64,000 bases of DNA from Rhodococcus sp. 1163 (GCF_002091985.1 NZ_MKKX01000033.1:124001-188000); one strand, 5' to 3'; shown: positions 24,569 to 33,764, numbered from the stretch's first letter. Translations and numbers: made by a program. Notes: generated by a model from the letters alone, not told the origin.

Positions 24569-25456
24569 ATGGTCAGCGGAGCGGTGAGTCAACTGGTATT
24601 GCTTCGAGAGCTGGAACCCGTGATCGGAGCGAATCTGCACAGGCACTTGGCTGCAGCGACCACATGGGACCCAGCGGAGTATGTCGATCCCGATAGGTAT
24701 TGGCGTCAGCGCCGATCCACCCTGACCGAAACGGCCAAGGCAGCGCTGGTCACCACGCTGCTGACACACAGTAGTACTGCGCTCGATCACCGTGAAGTGT
24801 ATGGGACGAGTACCGCCCGCAACACGTGGTCCAGGTGGATATACGAGTGGAACAGTGAGAAGAAGCGTCACGCCGAGGCGATCCATCGATACCTGGTGGC
24901 GACGCAAAGCGTAGATCCGGTTGCATTGGACCGAGCGCGTTTTCAGTGCATGACCGTGGGGATCGAGTCCGCGATGGAAGGGCAGCACCTGCTGCGATCG
25001 ATCGTTCACGCCACGGTCGACGTCATGGCCACCATGGTCAGTCATCGCAACACCGCGGCCGAGTGCAACGATCAGGTCGCTACGAAACTTCTGGGCCGCA
25101 TCGTCGCGGATCAGCAACTGCACTTGAATTTTCTTCGCGACGCAGCGTCTGCCGCGCTCGATATCGCACCTGCCCAGATGGCGAAGGCCATCACCGAGGT
25201 CATCCTCAACTTTCGGATGCCGGGTACCGGTATGCCAGGCTTCGAACGCAGCGCGATGCTTGTCTCACGCAACGGGATCTACGATCTGCGACGTCATCTC
25301 GACGAAGTGTTGTTGCCGATCCTGAGGCACTGGCGAATTTTCGACCGTGTCGATCTCGGCCGGGGCGCGGGAAGCACGGCGATTCTCTCGGACTTCCTCG
25401 ACGACTTGGAGAACCAGGCGGAAGTGATCGAGGCCCAAAAGCTCCGTGCGTCGTAG
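24569..25456 (+). CDS. Desaturase-fold protein with a degenerate di-iron site
   Basis: This 295-residue protein aligns with mycobacterial acyl-ACP desaturases (DesA1/DesA2): ELEPVIGANLHRHL at the start, HAEAIHRYLVATQSVDP, SHRNT and DQQLHLNF later. The enzymes need six iron ligands, four acidic and two His. Here the acidic positions read Ser68, Lys98, Val152 and Gln182, while His101 and His185 remain. A normal di-iron centre cannot form, so desaturation is not expected. It may be a regulatory or binding homologue, or a subunit for another desaturase. ATG 24569 follows a G-rich ribosome binding site. A rho-independent terminator follows at 25505. The divergent PucR-type gene is the probable regulator. 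Confidence 0.75.
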   Translation: MVSGAVSQLVLLRELEPVIGANLHRHLAAATTWDPAEYVDPDRYWRQRRSTLTETAKAALVTTLLTHSSTALDHREVYGTSTARNTWSRWIYEWNSEKKRHAEAIHRYLVATQSVDPVALDRARFQCMTVGIESAMEGQHLLRSIVHATVDVMATMVSHRNTAAECNDQVATKLLGRIVADQQLHLNFLRDAASAALDIAPAQMAKAITEVILNFRMPGTGMPGFERSAMLVSRNGIYDLRRHLDEVLLPILRHWRIFDRVDLGRGAGSTAILSDFLDDLENQAEVIEAQKLRAS

Positions 25457-25504
25457 GGGCGACGCACGAGGAAATAGCTCCCCGGGGGGTCTGTGGGAAA
25501 AGTA

Positions 25505-25550
25505 GCCTCTCTCCGGTTTCGATGATGAAACTGGAGAGAGGCACCTTTTT
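25505..25550 (+). terminator. Rho-independent terminator after the desaturase-like gene
   Basis: A 16-bp stem (25505-25520 with 25527-25542, one G-T pair) with a 6-base loop is followed by ACCTTTTT. Confidence 0.9.
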
Positions 25551-25619
25551 GTTGCCCCCCGTCAGGAACACATGTCGTCTATCCTGGGCCGACATCTGAT
25601 CCTTACCGGAGGTTCGCAC

Positions 25620-26486
25620 GTGAATAGACCCCGAACCATTGTCGTGGGCATCGACGGATCGGAATCGGCGGACCGTGCGGCGATCTGGGCCGCCCATTCG
25701 GCCGTCGTCAGGAACGCGGTGTTGCGCATCGTCACCGCCGTCGCGCCGCAACTTTCACCTACGTCGCGAGACCCTGGCGAAACAGCGCAGGCAGTGGCCG
25801 GCTCGCGACTCGATGCCGCCCGAATCCTTGCCCGTGAGTCGGTCGAAGGTGCCCCACTCGACATCGTCGTCGAAGCGCGCGAGGGCAACACAGTCGACGT
25901 TCTGCTCGACGAGTCGTCCAGGAGCGACCTCGTCGTCCTCGGTGCGCGCGGGCTCGGCGAGTCGGATTCAGGGGTACTCGGATCGGTGGCGGTTGCGCTC
26001 AGCGCGCATTGCGCCTGCCCGGTGGTGGTAGTCCGTGGGCGGTCCATGGATGGTCTGCCGCCGGCTCAGGGGCCGGTAGTGGTTGGAGTCGACGGCTCGG
26101 CAATCAATCAGGTCGCGATCGCTGCCGCGTTCGACGAAGCAGCGCAACGTGGTTCGGCGTTGATCGCGGTGCACGTCTGGTCCGATGTCAGTCTCGCGCA
26201 TGGCGCAGGTGTACCGCAGGACTGGGAAGTCATCTCCGCCTCCGAACAAGCCGTGCTCGCGGAAAGCCTTGCAGGCTGGCAGGAGAAGTACCCAGACGTC
26301 GAGGTGCGGCGCGTCGTCGCACAGGATCGTCCGGTACGCGTGCTCAGTCAGTTGTCCGAGCAGGCTGCGCTGATCGTGGTCGGCAGTCGTGGACGAGGCG
26401 GATTCACCGGCATGTTGCTCGGATCCACCAGCTATGCGTTGATTCAGACTGCCGACTGCCCGGTGATGGTGGTTCGCGGCTCCTAG
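25620..26486 (+). CDS. Tandem-domain universal stress protein
   Basis: This 288-residue protein is made of two universal stress protein domains: residues 1-145 (TIVVGIDGSESADRAA to GSVAVALSAHCACPVVVV) and 146-288 (VVVGVDGSAINQVAI to GSTSYALIQTADCPVMVV). Each domain has the ATP-binding pattern G-x2-G-x9-G(S/T), as in GARGLGESDSGVLGSVA and GSRGRGGFTGMLLGST. Mycobacterial homologues of this class bind ATP and respond to hypoxia and stress. GTG 25620 follows GGAGG by 7 bp and matches the conserved start; ATG 25572 upstream lacks this support. It converges with the cupin gene, sharing the bases CTAG. Confidence 0.92.
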   Translation: MNRPRTIVVGIDGSESADRAAIWAAHSAVVRNAVLRIVTAVAPQLSPTSRDPGETAQAVAGSRLDAARILARESVEGAPLDIVVEAREGNTVDVLLDESSRSDLVVLGARGLGESDSGVLGSVAVALSAHCACPVVVVRGRSMDGLPPAQGPVVVGVDGSAINQVAIAAAFDEAAQRGSALIAVHVWSDVSLAHGAGVPQDWEVISASEQAVLAESLAGWQEKYPDVEVRRVVAQDRPVRVLSQLSEQAALIVVGSRGRGGFTGMLLGSTSYALIQTADCPVMVVRGS

Positions 26487-26809
26487 ATCGAGACGGTCAG
26501 GAGAAACGCGACGTCTTCGACGGCCTCGACGCTGTGTCTCGCGTCCGGAACGACCAGGAGATCGCCGGCGGAGCCTTTCCAGGACTTCTCGCCGCTCACA
26601 AGCTTGAGTTGACCGCTGAGGACGATCACGGTCGATTCTCCGGACAGGTCGTGCTCACCGAGCTTGGTACCTGCCACGAGGGCTACCACTGTCTGACGGA
26701 GATGGCGCTGATGTCCGCCGTAGACGGTCTGTGAACTTCTGCCACTGGACGTGCCGACGGCGAGTTTCAACTGTTGTCGGGCAAGGGCGGTGAGTGACTT
26801 CTTGTCCAT
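26483..26809 (-). CDS. Cupin-domain protein
   Basis: This 108-residue single-cupin protein has a first motif near HDLSGESTVIVLSGQLKLVSGEKSW and a second near GDLLVVPDARHSVEAVEDVAFLLTV (His in both). Small actinobacterial cupins of this type are often called LuxR-type or stress-related, but the ligand is unknown. The His set is sparse compared with metal-dependent cupin enzymes, so a binding role is more likely. ATG 26809 is preferred over ATG 26827, six codons upstream. The stop overlaps the convergent stress protein stop. Confidence 0.75.
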   Translation of the reverse strand: MDKKSLTALARQQLKLAVGTSSGRSSQTVYGGHQRHLRQTVVALVAGTKLGEHDLSGESTVIVLSGQLKLVSGEKSWKGSAGDLLVVPDARHSVEAVEDVAFLLTVSI

Positions 26810-26870
26810 GCGCTCAGTATGACCCACGAGCAGCTTCGGTCAGAGTGGTCTGCTCGAATGGCTGTGCAGA

Positions 26871-27377
26871 TCAAGTACTTTGGTAAGCCTTGCCGTACTG
26901 AACGTGGCGATATCGGATGCCTTCGTTTCGGCTGATCAGCCATTGTCCGGTAAGTGCCGACCACTCACCGGTGACCTCCGGCGCCGAGGTGTCGCCGTCG
27001 ATATCGAGGTCGATTTCGGTGACCTGCAACTCCGTCGCCAACGGCATTGCCGCTCGGTATATCTCACCGCCGCCGATGATCCAGGCGGTATCGCCGTCGG
27101 TGAGACTCAGTGCAGCCTCGACGCTGGAGACGACCTGAGCGCCTCGCGCCTGCCAGTCCGGGTTGCGCGTGACCACGACGTTCCGACGCCCAGGCAGCGG
27201 ACGGAACTTCGGCGGAAGCGAATCCCAAGTCTTTCGCCCCATGATCACCGCGTGATCAGCGGTGATCTGTTTGAAATGCGCAAGATCCTCCGGTACTCGC
27301 CAGGGGATGGACCCGCCGTCGCCGATGGTTCCGCCCGTGGTCTGCGCCCAGATCATGCCGATATGACGAGAGGGCAT
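26871..27377 (-). CDS. folA: Dihydrofolate reductase
   Basis: This 168-residue enzyme reduces dihydrofolate to tetrahydrofolate with NADPH. It aligns with M. tuberculosis DHFR: IGMIWAQTTGGTIGDGGSIPWRVPEDLAHFK (the active-site acidic residue is the Glu-Asp region after WRVP), VIMGRKTWDSLPPKFRPLPGRRNVVV and WIIGGGEIYRAAMP (NADPH site). Its ATG overlaps the thyA stop by one base (TGATG), so the two genes of the thymidylate cycle are coupled. Confidence 0.95.
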   Translation of the reverse strand: MPSRHIGMIWAQTTGGTIGDGGSIPWRVPEDLAHFKQITADHAVIMGRKTWDSLPPKFRPLPGRRNVVVTRNPDWQARGAQVVSSVEAALSLTDGDTAWIIGGGEIYRAAMPLATELQVTEIDLDIDGDTSAPEVTGEWSALTGQWLISRNEGIRYRHVQYGKAYQST

Positions 27378-28177
27378 CAGACTGCCACCGGCGCCTTGAT
27401 GGCAGGGTGGTGCTCGTACCCGACGACCTCGACATCTTCGAAGGTGTAGTCGAAGATTGAATCACGTTGTGCGAGTATCAGCTTCGGGTAGGGGTACGGC
27501 TCACGGGTCAGCTGCTCGGCGACCTGATCACGGTGATTGTCGTAGATGTGGCAGTCTCCGCCCGTCCATACGAAGTCACCGACCTCGAGGCCGACCTGCG
27601 CCGCCACCATGTGCGTCAACAACGCATAGCTCGCGATGTTGAACGGAACGCCCAGAAACAGATCGGCGCTGCGTTGATACAGCTGGCACGACAGTTTGCC
27701 GTCTGCAACGTAGAACTGGAAGAACGCGTGGCACGGCGGCAGCGCCATCTGCGGAATCTCACCGACGTTCCACGCCGAGACGATCATGCGTCGTGAATCC
27801 GGGTTGGTGCGGAGGGTATCGAGCACCTGGGAGATCTGGTCGATGTGCTCACCCGACGGCGTCGGCCATGATCGCCACTGCACGCCGTAGACGGGCCCGA
27901 GTTCACCGTCCGGGGCCGCCCACTCGTCCCAGATGCTGACGCCGTGCTCGTGCAACCATTCGACGTTGGACTCGCCGCGCAGAAACCACAGCAATTCGTA
28001 GACGATCGACTTCAGGTGCACGCGCTTGGTGGTGATCAGCGGAAAGCCCTCGCTGAGATCGAAACGCATCTGGTGCCCGAAGATGCTCGTGGTACCCGTT
28101 CCGGTACGGTCCGATTTGGCAGTGCCGGAATCGAGAACGTGGCGGAGCAGGTCCTCGTACGGCGTTGGAACCTTCAC
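27377..28177 (-). CDS. thyA: Thymidylate synthase
   Basis: This 266-residue ThyA-type enzyme makes dTMP from dUMP using methylene-tetrahydrofolate, and the dihydrofolate formed is recycled by the next gene, folA. The catalytic Cys is in [13 protein letters not shown], and [31 protein letters not shown] and the C-terminal [10 protein letters not shown] are all present. GTG 28177 gives a length and N-terminus ([11 protein letters not shown]) matching the M. tuberculosis enzyme; earlier starts would run into the divergent glycosylase promoter. The start is 29 bp from the divergent fpg-like gene. Confidence 0.95.
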   Translation of the reverse strand: MKVPTPYEDLLRHVLDSGTAKSDRTGTGTTSIFGHQMRFDLSEGFPLITTKRVHLKSIVYELLWFLRGESNVEWLHEHGVSIWDEWAAPDGELGPVYGVQWRSWPTPSGEHIDQISQVLDTLRTNPDSRRMIVSAWNVGEIPQMALPPCHAFFQFYVADGKLSCQLYQRSADLFLGVPFNIASYALLTHMVAAQVGLEVGDFVWTGGDCHIYDNHRDQVAEQLTREPYPYPKLILAQRDSIFDYTFEDVEVVGYEHHPAIKAPVAV

Positions 28178-28206
28178 GGTGAACAGTGTAGGCGCATACT
28201 GGATCG

Positions 28207-29073
28207 ATGCCTGAGCTGCCCGAGGTGGAAGCGCTCGCCGGATTCCTGCGCGCACACGCGGTAGGGGCCGTCATCGGCCGGATCGACATCGCCGCGCTGA
28301 GCGTCCTCAAGACATTCGATCCGCCCGTCACCGATCTGCAGGGGCGTGATGTCACCGATGCCGCCAGGTTCGGCAAACACCTCGGATTGCAGGCAGGCGA
28401 CCTGTGGTTGATCACCCACCTCTCCCGTGCTGGCTGGCTGCGCTGGACCGACAAGCCGAGCGACGCGCCGCCGAAGCCAGGCAAAGGTCCGCTTGCGCTT
28501 CGAATCCACTTCTTCACTCCCGAAGGCCTGACGCCGGCGATCGACTTGACCGAGGCAGGCACCAAGAAGCGGATGGCAGTGTGGGTCGTTCACGATCCGC
28601 GCGAAGTTCCGGGCATCGCCCGCCTCGGTCCCGACGCGATGGCCGTGACCGAACCCGAGTTCGCCGAGATTCTCGGCGGCACCACCGCGCGGCTGAAGAC
28701 TGCCCTGGTGGATCAGTCGCTCATCGCCGGGATCGGAAACGCATATTCCGACGAGATCCTGCACGTGGCGAAACTGTCTCCGTTCGCCTCGGCCGGCAAA
28801 CTCGACGCCGAAGCAGTGTCCGTGTTGTACCGGTCGATGCGCGAGGTGCTCGCCGACGCCGTGGCTCGCTCCGAAGGGCAGGACGCCGCACGACTGAAGG
28901 GCGAGAAGCGGTCCGGGATGGCTGTGCATGCCCGAACCGGTTTGCCGTGTCCGGTGTGCGGCGACCCGGTCCGCGAGGTTTCTTATGCCGAGCGATCGTT
29001 CCAGTACTGCGCAACCTGTCAGACCGGCGGCAAGATTCTTGCCGACCGCCGGATGTCGCGGCTTCTCAAGTAG
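28207..29073 (+). CDS. Fpg/Nei-family DNA glycosylase
   Basis: This 288-residue base-excision repair glycosylase has the catalytic N-terminus MPELPEVE (Pro2 as Schiff-base residue, Glu3), the helix-two-turn-helix ([19 protein letters not shown]) and a C-terminal zinc finger with four Cys (CPVCGDP then [10 protein letters not shown]). It is the full-length counterpart of M. tuberculosis Rv0944 (Fpg2), in which the protein is short. The end overlaps the convergent esterase gene by 8 bp. In M. tuberculosis the next genes are Rv0945 and pgi; here about 16 kb of other genes intervene. Confidence 0.9.
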   Translation: MPELPEVEALAGFLRAHAVGAVIGRIDIAALSVLKTFDPPVTDLQGRDVTDAARFGKHLGLQAGDLWLITHLSRAGWLRWTDKPSDAPPKPGKGPLALRIHFFTPEGLTPAIDLTEAGTKKRMAVWVVHDPREVPGIARLGPDAMAVTEPEFAEILGGTTARLKTALVDQSLIAGIGNAYSDEILHVAKLSPFASAGKLDAEAVSVLYRSMREVLADAVARSEGQDAARLKGEKRSGMAVHARTGLPCPVCGDPVREVSYAERSFQYCATCQTGGKILADRRMSRLLK

Positions 29074-30619
29074 CGGCGCTGAACGGCTCGGTCATTCCGC
29101 TGGCATATCCGCGGTAGCCCTCCCATGCGAGCCGACGGTCACGTCGAGGATCGCGCTGTACGCGCGTGCGGAGGTCGAAGATCATCGTCTCGCGGGTGGC
29201 CGCGGCGTACTCGGGCCATGAGTCGAGCGGTGCGCCGGTAGTTGCGAAGTGCAGCCACTGAGACTGCACTTGCTCGGTGACCGCCGCCCAAGCCGAGCGG
29301 CCTCCCGGAATCGTCATCATCTTTCCGACCATCGTGTCGTTGAGCCCGAACACCGCGGACATCTCGAATCCGTGCGTCGCGTCGAGCCCGAGCCACCGCA
29401 TGACTCTCGGCGCGTAGTCGAAGCGGTAGCTGTAGGTCGATGCGTACTTCGAATGCGCTTCGGCAACCTCCAACGAAGGCTTCCAGAAGGTGAAATCCCC
29501 GCCCAGGTCGATTGCGGCGTCGGCGTCGGGATACCCGGGGTAGCCCTCGGTGACTGCAGCTTTCGCCGTCGGATCGGTAAGGGCGAACAGCTTGTCGATG
29601 CGTTCGGGGTTGGTCGGCAGTGCATCGAGAATCTTGGGAAACAGTGTCGCCTCGCGGCTGTTCGTACCGATGATCAGCGGCACTCGATGTGCGGAGCCGT
29701 CGGCATAGGCTTCGAGCGGATTGCGCGGCAGGAAATCCCCGTCGACCACCGGGCCGAACGGGTGCAGGCCTGGAGTTCGTTCGAGAACTGACTTGGCGAG
29801 CCTGTTTCCGGCACGGCCGAACTCTGTGACATCGGCCGAGTCCAGTGTCTGCGCGGCATGTGCGGCGTCGCCACCGAGAAAACCGAGGAAGTCCTTCGCC
29901 CACTGCGTTGCGCGCTCGTGCGTCGCGACGAGACCTGGCACCGAACTCTCCGAAATGGCCTGCCTGAACAATCCTTTGGCCGCAGGTGTCGCGAGAAGTG
30001 TGGTGACGGCGTTGGCGCCCGCTGATTCGCCGAAGATCGTCACGTTGTCGGGGTCGCCGCCGAACCGGCTGATGTTGCGCTGAACCCATTCGAGCGCAGC
30101 CACTTGATCGCGCAAGCCGAGGTTCGAATCGAACTGCCGCTCAGGCGTCGAGAACTGGGTCATGTCCAAGTAGCCGAGAGACCCGAGACGGTAGTTGATC
30201 GACACATAGACGATGCCGTCGCTCTCGCGTAGCGAACGCCGTACCAACGAGCCGCCGACGTACAACGGCGTTGCTGAGCTGCCGAGGGTATAGGCACCGC
30301 CGTGAATGAACACCATGACCGGCCGCGGCTTCGCGCTCGCTGCAGCGGGGGCGAGCACATTGAGGTTGAGGCAATCCTCGCTCACCGGCTGGTACTTGTT
30401 GATGGAGAGCCTGGTGTAGAACTTGCTCTGCACGGACGCGTTGCCCCAGTCGGTTGCGTCTCGAACGCCCTCCCACGCCACGGTCGGTTGCGGCGCACGC
30501 AGGCGCAGCGGTCCCACGGGCGGCTCCGCGTACGGTATGCCGCGCCAGGTGAGAAGGTCCCCCAGCGTCTTGCCCTGGATGACGCCGTCCACCGTGGCCA
30601 CTCTGGTATTCGCTGACAT
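29066..30619 (-). CDS. Type-B carboxylesterase
   Basis: This 517-residue alpha/beta hydrolase has the type-B carboxylesterase hallmarks: oxyanion hole HGGAYTLGS, EDCLNLNVLAP near the N-terminus, nucleophile elbow GESAGA, and the His in THGFEMSAVFG. It hydrolyses carboxylic esters; natural substrate unknown. No signal peptide is seen at MSANTRVATVDG, so it is cytoplasmic. ATG 30619 is the start; the open frame continues upstream through the MOSC gene on the other strand and is not coding there. It is divergent from the MOSC gene, with a 10-bp palindrome between them. Confidence 0.88.
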   Translation of the reverse strand: MSANTRVATVDGVIQGKTLGDLLTWRGIPYAEPPVGPLRLRAPQPTVAWEGVRDATDWGNASVQSKFYTRLSINKYQPVSEDCLNLNVLAPAAASAKPRPVMVFIHGGAYTLGSSATPLYVGGSLVRRSLRESDGIVYVSINYRLGSLGYLDMTQFSTPERQFDSNLGLRDQVAALEWVQRNISRFGGDPDNVTIFGESAGANAVTTLLATPAAKGLFRQAISESSVPGLVATHERATQWAKDFLGFLGGDAAHAAQTLDSADVTEFGRAGNRLAKSVLERTPGLHPFGPVVDGDFLPRNPLEAYADGSAHRVPLIIGTNSREATLFPKILDALPTNPERIDKLFALTDPTAKAAVTEGYPGYPDADAAIDLGGDFTFWKPSLEVAEAHSKYASTYSYRFDYAPRVMRWLGLDATHGFEMSAVFGLNDTMVGKMMTIPGGRSAWAAVTEQVQSQWLHFATTGAPLDSWPEYAAATRETMIFDLRTRVQRDPRRDRRLAWEGYRGYASGMTEPFSAAT

Positions 30620-30636
30620 ACACCGAGTGTACAAAT

Positions 30637-30646
30637 GTAACGTTAC
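30637..30646. promoter_or_regulatory. Palindrome between the esterase and MOSC genes
   Basis: GTAACGTTAC is a perfect 10-bp palindrome in the 54 bp between two divergent starts. It could be an operator shared by both genes; no regulator is recognised nearby. Confidence 0.35.
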
Positions 30647-30673
30647 CCAGGGGTAGGAGTGGAGAATGGGGGA

Positions 30674-31240
30674 ATGGTTTTCCACTACCGCGCCGAGATC
30701 GTGCAACTTCTCGTATCTCCGGCCCACGCGTACTTCGGTCGTTCCAAGGACGGCCCGGCGGCGGACGTGTCCACCGAGTTGGTCGACCGTGTCGAGATCG
30801 TCGCGAACAAGGGCATCCGCGGAGATCGCTTCTTCGGGGTGAAAGCGCACACCGAGGCCGCAGTGACGTTTCTTGCCGCGGAAGCGTGGGAGGCGGCAGG
30901 TCACGCGCTGGGCACGGACATGCCCGACCCGTCCGTGGCCAGGCGCAATGTGGTGATACGCGGCGTCGAACTCGATCGACTGCGCGCCATCGAATTCGAA
31001 CTCGACTCGGGCGAAGGCGCAGTGCGATTCCGCGGAGGTAGGCCCGCGCATCCCTGTTCATGGATGGATTCGATGGTGATCGCCGGCGCCCGAAAGGCCT
31101 TGATCGGCCGCGGCGGCCTGCGGACCGAACCGCTGAACGACGGCGTCCTGCGCGTGGGTCCGGTGACCCTGCACTCCCCGGTGGAACTGGATGCGGCAAA
31201 GGCGTCGTCGCAGGTCAAACGAGCCCAGCCGCAGCGATGA
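30674..31240 (+). CDS. MOSC-domain protein
   Basis: This 188-residue protein has a MOSC fold: NKGIRGDRFFG, then SVARRNVVIRGVELDRL, and the Cys in GRPAHPCSWMDSM, a pattern of MOSC proteins that handle sulfur or molybdenum cofactor chemistry. It resembles the stand-alone YiiM-like class, which reduces N-hydroxylated bases in partnership with an electron carrier; this is only a possibility. ATG 30674 follows GGAG; GTG 30659 is an alternative. It is divergent from the carboxylesterase. Confidence 0.8.
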   Translation: MVFHYRAEIVQLLVSPAHAYFGRSKDGPAADVSTELVDRVEIVANKGIRGDRFFGVKAHTEAAVTFLAAEAWEAAGHALGTDMPDPSVARRNVVIRGVELDRLRAIEFELDSGEGAVRFRGGRPAHPCSWMDSMVIAGARKALIGRGGLRTEPLNDGVLRVGPVTLHSPVELDAAKASSQVKRAQPQR

Positions 31241-31309
31241 GTTGCGAGCTGGGCCCGAGCCCCGCAGCGTCGGTCCCGTGAAGGGGTTCGAAGCCCTCAG
31301 ATTTCGACC

Positions 31310-31531
31310 CTAGCCGATGTATGCATCTTCGCCCGGGGCTCCACATAGCGTCGTGAACCCAAGCAATCCACAGTTCGCCCATACCGCTGCGATGAACGAC
31401 AACACCCCCGTTGCTGCGGTCGCTACCTCTGAGCTGCCGGTATCCGAGCTGCCGGTACCCGCACTCGCAATTGCGGGCGCCCCAAGGCCTATGACGGCCG
31501 CAGTGAGCGCAACGGCTGCAAGTCTTTTCAT
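31310..31531 (-). CDS. Small exported protein with a signal peptide
   Basis: This 73-residue protein has a classic signal peptide (MKRLAAVALTAAVIGLGAP, then AIASAG) with cleavage expected after Ala-Ser-Ala at about residue 24. The mature part has a Gly/Ser/Thr-rich linker, one hydrophobic stretch (about 43-58) and two Cys residues (ANCG and TLCG) that could form a disulfide. No family is recognised. GAGG lies 9 bp before the ATG. It is downstream of the convergent MOSC gene and may form a surface or membrane-inserted peptide. Confidence 0.65.
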   Translation of the reverse strand: MKRLAAVALTAAVIGLGAPAIASAGTGSSDTGSSEVATAATGVLSFIAAVWANCGLLGFTTLCGAPGEDAYIG

Positions 31532-31635
31532 GTGCTATACCTCATTCGTCGGCGGATCAGGCAGTTCGCCGGTGACACTATCGCAACTTGACAATCAAGT
31601 GTGATGCTTCCACTTCGGGGTACGAAAGGGAGAAC

Positions 31636-32829
31636 ATGTTGCCGCTCAGTGGTGTTCGCGTCCTCGAGCTCGGAAACTACATTGCGGCGCCCACCGCGGC
31701 CAGGATGCTGGCCGACTTCGGGGCCGAGGTCATCAAAGTCGAGCGCCCTGGGACAGGCGACGAGTTACGCAACTGGCGGCTCTACTCCGGAACCACCTCG
31801 ATGCTCTATCGGACGATCAACCGGAACAAGAAGTCGATAGTGCTCGATCTCCGCACCGAGCAGGGGCGTCGGGACGTCATCGACTTGGCGGAGAAATGCG
31901 ACATCGTGTTGGAGAACTTTCGGCCGGGCACGCTCGAGAAGTGGGGGCTCTCGCCAGAAGTGCTCAGTGAGAAGAATCCCGAGTTGATCATCACCCGCAT
32001 TTCGGCGTTCGGGCAGACCGGTCCGATGTCCGATCGTCCAGGTTTTGCGGCAGTTGCCGAGGCCTACGGCGGATTCCGGAACCTTGTGGGCGACGCCGAT
32101 CGGCCGCCGGTCCGCGTCGGAGTGTCCATCGGTGACTCCATCGCCGGGCTGTACGCGGCGTTCGGGTGCGTCATGGCGCTGTTTCAGCGACAGAATGCGA
32201 AGTCGGCATTGTCGTTGTCGGAGCGGTCCATCGACGTCGCACTCAACGAGTCGATTCTGTCCATGATGGAATCGCTCATCCCCGACTATCTCGCCTACGG
32301 CGTCGAACGTGGGCGAGTCGGTGGCCGGATGGAAGGCATCGCGCCGTCGAACGCGTACCCCTGCAACGACGGTCATTCGATTATCATCGCGGGCAACGGA
32401 GATGCGATCTTTGCGCGCTACATGGCGACGATCGACCGCCCCGACCTCGGCGCCGACCCGGAGCTGTCCTCGAATGCCGGCCGTTGGAGCAGGCGCGAGG
32501 AGTTGGACGCCGCTATCTCGGCATGGACGGGCCTGCATTCGCGCGAGGACGCATTGAGGATTCTCGACGAAGCGGGTGTGCCGTCCGGCCCGATCTACAC
32601 GGCAGCAGACGTCGTCGCCGACGAGCAGTACAAGGCGCGCAACATGATTCAGAACTTCGAGGTGGACACCGGTGAAGCCGAACCGGCCGAGGTGGGATTC
32701 GTCGGCATCGTCCCCGTGATCGGTGACACATCGATTCCTATCCGCTCGGTCGGTCCGGACCTCGGCGAGCACACCAGAGAAGTGCTCTCGACCCTTCTCG
32801 GTAGGACCGAAGAAGAGATGGGACTCTGA
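31636..32829 (+). CDS. CaiB/BaiF-type CoA-transferase
   Basis: This 397-residue class III CoA-transferase moves CoA between carboxylates through an aspartyl-CoA intermediate. The N-terminal pattern LPLSGVRVLELGNYIAAPTAARML, followed by DFGAEVIKVERPGTGDELRN, and the mid-region DIVLENFRPGTLEKWGL are typical. The catalytic Asp is expected in the SIGDSIAGLYA region (about residue 160). ATG 31636 follows AGGGAG. The stop overlaps the next ATG (TGATG), so it is the first gene of a three-gene operon with a lyase and a dehydrogenase. The substrate is likely a branched or hydroxy-carboxylic acid, inferred from the partners. Confidence 0.88.
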   Translation: MLPLSGVRVLELGNYIAAPTAARMLADFGAEVIKVERPGTGDELRNWRLYSGTTSMLYRTINRNKKSIVLDLRTEQGRRDVIDLAEKCDIVLENFRPGTLEKWGLSPEVLSEKNPELIITRISAFGQTGPMSDRPGFAAVAEAYGGFRNLVGDADRPPVRVGVSIGDSIAGLYAAFGCVMALFQRQNAKSALSLSERSIDVALNESILSMMESLIPDYLAYGVERGRVGGRMEGIAPSNAYPCNDGHSIIIAGNGDAIFARYMATIDRPDLGADPELSSNAGRWSRREELDAAISAWTGLHSREDALRILDEAGVPSGPIYTAADVVADEQYKARNMIQNFEVDTGEAEPAEVGFVGIVPVIGDTSIPIRSVGPDLGEHTREVLSTLLGRTEEEMGL

Positions 32830-33764
32830 TGTATCAGTTCGCTCCTTCTGCGCAGCTGCGCGATGTCACGATGCGAGACGGACTCCAGCTCACCGGCAAG
32901 ATGGTCTCCACCGACCGGAAGCTGGAGGTGATCCGGCAGCTTCTCGCTCTCGGGGTGCCCGAGCTCGAGATCGGATCGTTGGCGCGGGGCGACAAAGTGC
33001 CACCCATGGCCAACACGCTCGAGGTGGTCGCCGAGCTCACCGCCGAGGAACTTGCCTCCTGCTGGGTGTGGGTCGCTACGCCGCGCCACGTCGAGAAGGC
33101 TGCGGCAGCAGGAGCCCGCAACTTTCAATACTGTTTCTCGGCATCGGACGCGCACAACGAAGCGAACATCGGACGCAGCACCGAGGTCTCACTGGCGGCC
33201 ATGCCGGACGCGATCGACATCGCGCGATCGGTCGGTGGGCAGATCGAACTGTGCATCGCCACTTCCTTCACCTGTCCGTTCGACGGGCCGGTATCGGAGG
33301 ATCGAGTGCTCGATATCGCCCGCGACGAGCGAACCGACGGCGCAACGGACATCGTCATCTGCGACACCCTGGGTCAGGCAGTGCCCGCGCAGGTAGGTTC
33401 GCTGATTTCGCGTGTCGTTGCAGAGACCCCGCAGCGGCGCATCGTCTTTCACGGACACGACACGTGGGGTCTCGGGGTCGCGAACACGCTCGCGGCCATC
33501 TCCGCGGGAGCCACGCTTGTCGACGGCTCTCTCGGAGGGCTGGGCGGTTGCCCGTTCGCTCCCGGTGCCAGCGGTAACACCTCGAGCGAAGACATACTGT
33601 TTGCGACCAGACCGGACTGGCTGACTCCCGCTACCCTGGAAGCCATGGTGGAGATATCGGAACAGCTGTTGATCGATCTGGGAGAACCGGTGCGTTCCAA
33701 GACAGTTCAGGGTGCACGGTCGCGGCAGCTCGGTCATGCTCCCGCGTTCGAGTGGGTCATATGA
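32829..33764 (+). CDS. HMG-CoA lyase-like enzyme
   Basis: This 311-residue TIM-barrel lyase of the HMGL family has LRDVTMRDGLQ at residues 10-20 (Arg and Asp for catalysis), metal-binding His residues in FHGHDTWG (about 206-213) and the active Cys in GGLGGCPFAPGASGN (about 235-250). Such enzymes split hydroxy-methyl-acyl-CoA into acetyl-CoA or pyruvate and a ketone or other acid. Its stop overlaps the next gene as ATGA, and the upstream CoA-transferase would supply the CoA thioester. This suggests a dedicated acid-degradation operon; the exact substrate is not clear, as the protein may act on a substrate other than HMG-CoA. Confidence 0.88.
   Translation: MYQFAPSAQLRDVTMRDGLQLTGKMVSTDRKLEVIRQLLALGVPELEIGSLARGDKVPPMANTLEVVAELTAEELASCWVWVATPRHVEKAAAAGARNFQYCFSASDAHNEANIGRSTEVSLAAMPDAIDIARSVGGQIELCIATSFTCPFDGPVSEDRVLDIARDERTDGATDIVICDTLGQAVPAQVGSLISRVVAETPQRRIVFHGHDTWGLGVANTLAAISAGATLVDGSLGGLGGCPFAPGASGNTSSEDILFATRPDWLTPATLEAMVEISEQLLIDLGEPVRSKTVQGARSRQLGHAPAFEWVI

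Noticed and set aside
28207..29073. A truncated Fpg2 as in M. tuberculosis
   Set aside because: All catalytic and zinc-finger residues are present, so this copy is full length.
29066..31051. A 661-residue esterase with a long N-terminal extension
   Set aside because: The extension runs through the MOSC gene on the opposite strand; the esterase core begins at ATG 30619.
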